The position numbers and the translations under genes are program-made. A DNA stretch of 64,000 nt from the NCBI GenBank assembly GCA_002083475.1, contig LWDI01000069.1:1-64000 (forward strand), in the 5' to 3' direction. The DNA is from Proteobacteria bacterium SG_bin5 (GTDB lineage: Bacteria > Pseudomonadota > Alphaproteobacteria > Sphingomonadales > Sphingomonadaceae). Positions within the stretch are counted from its first letter, which is position 1; every line of letters starts with the position of its first letter. This document shows positions 61,340 through 64,000 of the stretch, one piece after another. The notes below the pieces were generated by a model. It searched no databases. It was not told where the DNA came from and was given only the letters and a program-made list of their open reading frames with translations.

Positions 61340-61907
61340 GGGCGGCGAGCGGCGCGAAGCGCGCGACCTGGCGGCCGACCAGCGCGAGCTGATCGAGCAC
61401 CGCCGCGTCGCTCGCTCCGCCCGCCTCGTCGAATTTGGTGAGCTGCGAATTGATCGCGGCGGCGAAGGGCGTGGGCCAGCCGCGCAGGGCGTGGACGATC
61501 GAGCGCAAAGCGGCGATCGTGCTCCCCGTCGCCTGCCAGCCATAAGCGGTGGCGATCAGCCCGACGGGCACGTCCGCCAGATAGGGGCGCGGATCGCGCG
61601 CGGTTTCTTCGAGCAGATCGAGCGCGTTCTTGACGAGGCCCGAGATCGAGCCGTGATAGCCCGGGCTCGCGATGATCACCGCCGAGGCGCGCCGCACCGC
61701 GCCGACGAAGCGCTGCTCGCATTCGGTGCGCTCATGTGCCTTGGGGTTGTAGAGCGGCAGCAGCGCGAGCGCCTCGCCGCCGAAGAGCTGCGTGTCGAAC
61801 CCTTCGCGCGCGGCGGCCTCGAGCGCGATCATCAGCGCGCGCTCGGTGGAGGAAATGCCCCCGATGGTGCCGCCGATGCCGACGACGAGCGGTTTGGGAT
61901 CGATCAT
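61332..61907 (-). CDS. NADPH-dependent FMN reductase family protein
   Basis: The 191-residue flavodoxin-fold protein starts PLVVGIGGTIGGISSTERALMIAL, a typical phosphate loop, with IIASPGYHGSISGLVKNALDLLEE, and IATAYGWQATGSTIAALRSIV. It resembles SsuE/MsuE-like flavin reductases, and since it heads the operon of a sulfite-oxidase-like enzyme, a place in organosulfur use is possible but unproven. GAGAGGG precedes the ATG at 61907. Confidence 0.9.
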   Translation of the reverse strand: MIDPKPLVVGIGGTIGGISSTERALMIALEAAAREGFDTQLFGGEALALLPLYNPKAHERTECEQRFVGAVRRASAVIIASPGYHGSISGLVKNALDLLEETARDPRPYLADVPVGLIATAYGWQATGSTIAALRSIVHALRGWPTPFAAAINSQLTKFDEAGGASDAAVLDQLALVGRQVARFAPLAAHA

Positions 61908-62014
61908 CGCCGCCCTCTCTAGCGCAGAAAGCGGGCGCGCCGAAACCGGCAAAAACAGGGGGGATCGAATGCGTTGCCGCCCCGGCGCGGCGCGCCCCTG
62001 CCAAGGCGCCGCGG

Positions 62015-63853
62015 TCAGCGCACCACCGGCAGCATCAGCTTCGATCCCGCGCAAATCTTCTGCTCGGCGCGGACATAATCCTCGGGCTTCGCCTTGGCGA
62101 TGTTGGGGACGAAGCTTTGCGGATTGCGGTCGATCACCGGGAACCAGCTCGATTGCACCTGCACCATCAGCCGGTGGCCTTTCTTGAACACATGATCGTG
62201 ATCGCGCAGCGGCACTTCCCAGCGCGTCACCTGATTGGGCACGAGCGGGGCCGGCTTGGCGTCGTCCGCCAGATAGCGCCCGCGTCGCACCTCCATCGCG
62301 ATCGGCAGCTGATAGCCGTTGATCTGCGTCGTATACGTGCCGAGCGGGGCGTTGTTGTCGAGCTTTTCATGATCGTCCGGAAAGACGTCGATCAGCTTGA
62401 CGACGAAATCGCTGTCGGTGCCGCTCGTCGCCGCCTGGAGTTCGGCGAGCACCGCGCCGGTCACGGTCAAATCGGCGTCCAAGGGCGCCGAGACATAGCT
62501 CAGCACATCGGGCCGCCCGCCGACGAAGCGTTGATCCGCCGCTTCCCACCAGCGCCATTCGGGGCGCGGATAAGTGGGTGAGATCGGCCGCGCGCGGAAC
62601 GGCACCGGATTGGCGGGGTCCGACACATAAGTCCGGCAGGCCTCGCCCGTCGCCGGCGCCGAAAAGCTCAGCGAACCGTCGGCGCGCAGATAAAGCGCGG
62701 TCGGCTTGGCGGCGGCGAGCGGCCATTGGTCATAGCGCCGCCACACCCAACTCCCCGATTGGAAGCTGTTGACCAGGCCCACCGGCCGCGCGCCCTTGCC
62801 GTGGAGCCAATAGCGGAAGAAGGGCGCCTGCATCTTCTCGACGAAGCGCGTCGAGCTATCGACCTTGTAATCGATCGGGCCCAGCTCGTGCTCGCCCGGG
62901 CGGCTCCACGTGCCATGCGCCCAGGGGCCGACGACCAGTTGCGACAAATTATCGGGGTCGTTCTGGCGTTGTTTGGCGAAAATTTGCCAACTGCCCCAGG
63001 GGTCTTCCTGATCCCAATAGCCCGCTACGTTGAGCGTCGGCACGCTCGTTTTGCCGAGCGCGTCGGACCAACGCTGGCGGCGGTAGAAATCGTCATGATC
63101 GGGATGTTCGATCAAGTCGCGGATCAGCGCGCTCTTGCCCTTGATATAGCGCTGTTCGATATCGGCGAGCGATCCCGCGCGCAGGAAGAAATCATAAGTA
63201 TCGATCGTGTCATAAGTGAATTCGGCATTGGTCTTGTCGGCCTGGAGCAAATAGACCCAATCGGTGATATAGCTCAACCGCGCCGCGCCCCAGCGGTGGA
63301 GATCGTCATTCTGCCAATAATCGATCCAGGCGGCCTGGGGGCTGGTCGCCTTCAGCGCGGGGTGCGGCTTGGCGAGCGGGATCGCGGCGGCGAAGCCGGG
63401 ATAGCTGATCCCCCACATGCCGACGCGGCCATTATTGCCGCGCACGTTCTTCACCAGCCAGTCGATACTGTCATAGGCATCGGTCGCTTCGTCGGGTCCC
63501 GTGTCGCTGAGCGCGGTCGACAAAGTGAAGACGCCTTCGGACTTGAAGCGCCCGCGCATCGATTGGAAGACGAAGATATAGCCGTCCTTGGCGAGCGCCT
63601 CCCACCCCTTGGGCACCGCCGCGAGCGGTCCGCCGGGCACGCCATAGGGGGTGCGCTGGAATAGGATCGGCAACGGCCCCTTGGCGTCCCGCGGGCGCAG
63701 GATCACGGTCTGGAGCTTGGCGCCGTCGCGCATCGGCACCATCACCTCCTCGAAGGTGAAGGGCGATTGCGCGGCCGCGCTGCTCGTCTGCGCGGGCGTC
63801 GCGGCGGGGATGGCGAGCGCCAAAGCGAGCGCGGCGAAGGTCGTGCGGATCAT
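62015..63853 (-). CDS. CocE/NonD-family secreted hydrolase (X-Pro dipeptidyl-peptidase type)
   Basis: The 612-residue protein has a signal peptide (IRTTFAALALALAIPAATPA). The alpha/beta hydrolase domain starts VPMRDGAKLQTVILRPRDAKG, with TPYGVP and the nucleophile Ser150 in GMWGISYPGF. The C-terminal jelly-roll domain (DLTVTGAVLAELQAATSGTDSDFVVKLIDVFPD ... GHRLMVQVQSSWFPVIDRNP) is typical of CocE and glutaryl-7-ACA acylase. Substrates are esters, amides or peptides; the true one is unknown. AGGGG lies before the ATG at 63853. An upstream gene on the same strand ends 57 bases before it. Confidence 0.94.
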   Translation of the reverse strand: MIRTTFAALALALAIPAATPAQTSSAAAQSPFTFEEVMVPMRDGAKLQTVILRPRDAKGPLPILFQRTPYGVPGGPLAAVPKGWEALAKDGYIFVFQSMRGRFKSEGVFTLSTALSDTGPDEATDAYDSIDWLVKNVRGNNGRVGMWGISYPGFAAAIPLAKPHPALKATSPQAAWIDYWQNDDLHRWGAARLSYITDWVYLLQADKTNAEFTYDTIDTYDFFLRAGSLADIEQRYIKGKSALIRDLIEHPDHDDFYRRQRWSDALGKTSVPTLNVAGYWDQEDPWGSWQIFAKQRQNDPDNLSQLVVGPWAHGTWSRPGEHELGPIDYKVDSSTRFVEKMQAPFFRYWLHGKGARPVGLVNSFQSGSWVWRRYDQWPLAAAKPTALYLRADGSLSFSAPATGEACRTYVSDPANPVPFRARPISPTYPRPEWRWWEAADQRFVGGRPDVLSYVSAPLDADLTVTGAVLAELQAATSGTDSDFVVKLIDVFPDDHEKLDNNAPLGTYTTQINGYQLPIAMEVRRGRYLADDAKPAPLVPNQVTRWEVPLRDHDHVFKKGHRLMVQVQSSWFPVIDRNPQSFVPNIAKAKPEDYVRAEQKICAGSKLMLPVVR

Positions 63854-63910
63854 GGCTTTTCCCCTGTCTCGGCCCCGATGTCGCACGCCATGGAAGGCGT
63901 GGAAAGGGGG

Positions 63911-64000
63911 TCAGCCGACCGGCGGCGGCACCAGGCCGATCGCTTTCATCACCGCCGCCTCGGCGAGCATCGCGACCAGCCAGTAAAGGCAATCGCCGAG
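63911..64000 (-). CDS. 3' end of an unidentified gene (5' part outside window)
   Basis: Reading the minus strand from the window end, the frame is open for 29 codons, LGDCLYWLVAMLAEAAVMKA..., before a TGA at 63911. It is short but reads as the C-terminus of a protein encoded upstream of the CocE-type hydrolase on the same strand. No family can be named. Confidence 0.4.
   Translation of the reverse strand, partial: LGDCLYWLVAMLAEAAVMKAIGLVPPPVG

Overview
This 64 kb window is one contiguous piece of a very GC-rich alphaproteobacterial chromosome, most likely from a sphingomonad (Sphingomonas or a close relative). The evidence is a carotenoid cluster of sphingomonad type (crtY, crtI, crtB), haem made by 5-aminolevulinate synthase, alphaproteobacterial assembly factors (UQCC and ATP12 families, alpha-type SspB), a circularly permuted two-piece tmRNA, and CIRCE control of groESL. 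It is core chromosome. No phage, plasmid, transposase gene, CRISPR array, rRNA or tRNA gene was recognised. Several starts are the unusual codon GTG, and many neighbouring genes overlap by 4 bases (ATGA or GTGA).

Layout. 1-7.8 kb: 3' end of tilS, ftsH, a YeiH-type exporter, an MFS permease, a penicillin-recognising serine hydrolase lipoprotein and a fasciclin-domain protein. 8-9.9 kb: btaA-btaB for betaine lipid. 9.9-16.2 kb: Uma2-type nuclease, DUF3429 protein, secreted metallopeptidase-like TPR protein, hemA, RcnB-like protein, bamE, and the UQCC/YceD pair. 16.3-20.6 kb: crtY-crtI-LOG-crtB. 20.7-25.3 kb: small proteins, an Atm1-type ABC exporter, a low-complexity secreted protein, a PNPOx-like protein and a TlpA thioredoxin. 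25.3-30 kb: argH, small lipoprotein, lysA, siroheme synthase N-terminal domain, zntB. 30.5-33.7 kb: a frameshifted aminotransferase, MAPEG and DUF486 proteins, the tmRNA gene (minus strand) and a TRIC-type channel. 34-37.7 kb: FMN reductase, acetyltransferase, sppA, a second Uma2 protein. 37.8-39.9 kb: groES-groEL with CIRCE and a terminator. 40-45.7 kb: HNH protein, HAD phosphatase, ATP12, gmk, fumC, sspB. 45.8-48.9 kb: hisB-hisH-hisA-hisF. 48.9-55.8 kb: nitroreductase, POT peptide transporter, NnrU, K+ channel, tadA, rpmB, phytase-like esterase, glycine-zipper protein. 55.9-61.9 kb (minus strand): FMN reductase, sulfite-oxidase-like molybdoenzyme, cytochrome c, IorB-like molybdoenzyme, hemH, phaB. 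62-64 kb: CocE-type hydrolase and the tail of another gene.

The most notable non-gene layer is a dense set of palindromic REP-like repeats. Most share CGTC ends and a hairpin whose stem changes in a compensated way between families. One 80-bp unit lies in frame inside tilS. The same 80-bp unit sits inside larger elements with inverted ends at 40 and 43 kb. Different repeats fill all three gaps of the his operon, and two of them run right up to the next start codon and supply its ribosome-binding site. No transposase that could move them is present in the window.

Stretches over 300 bases without a protein gene: 30005-30525 (composite repeat), 32672-33103 (tmRNA gene), 39876-40252 (terminator and composite repeat), 43065-43748 (two composite repeats).
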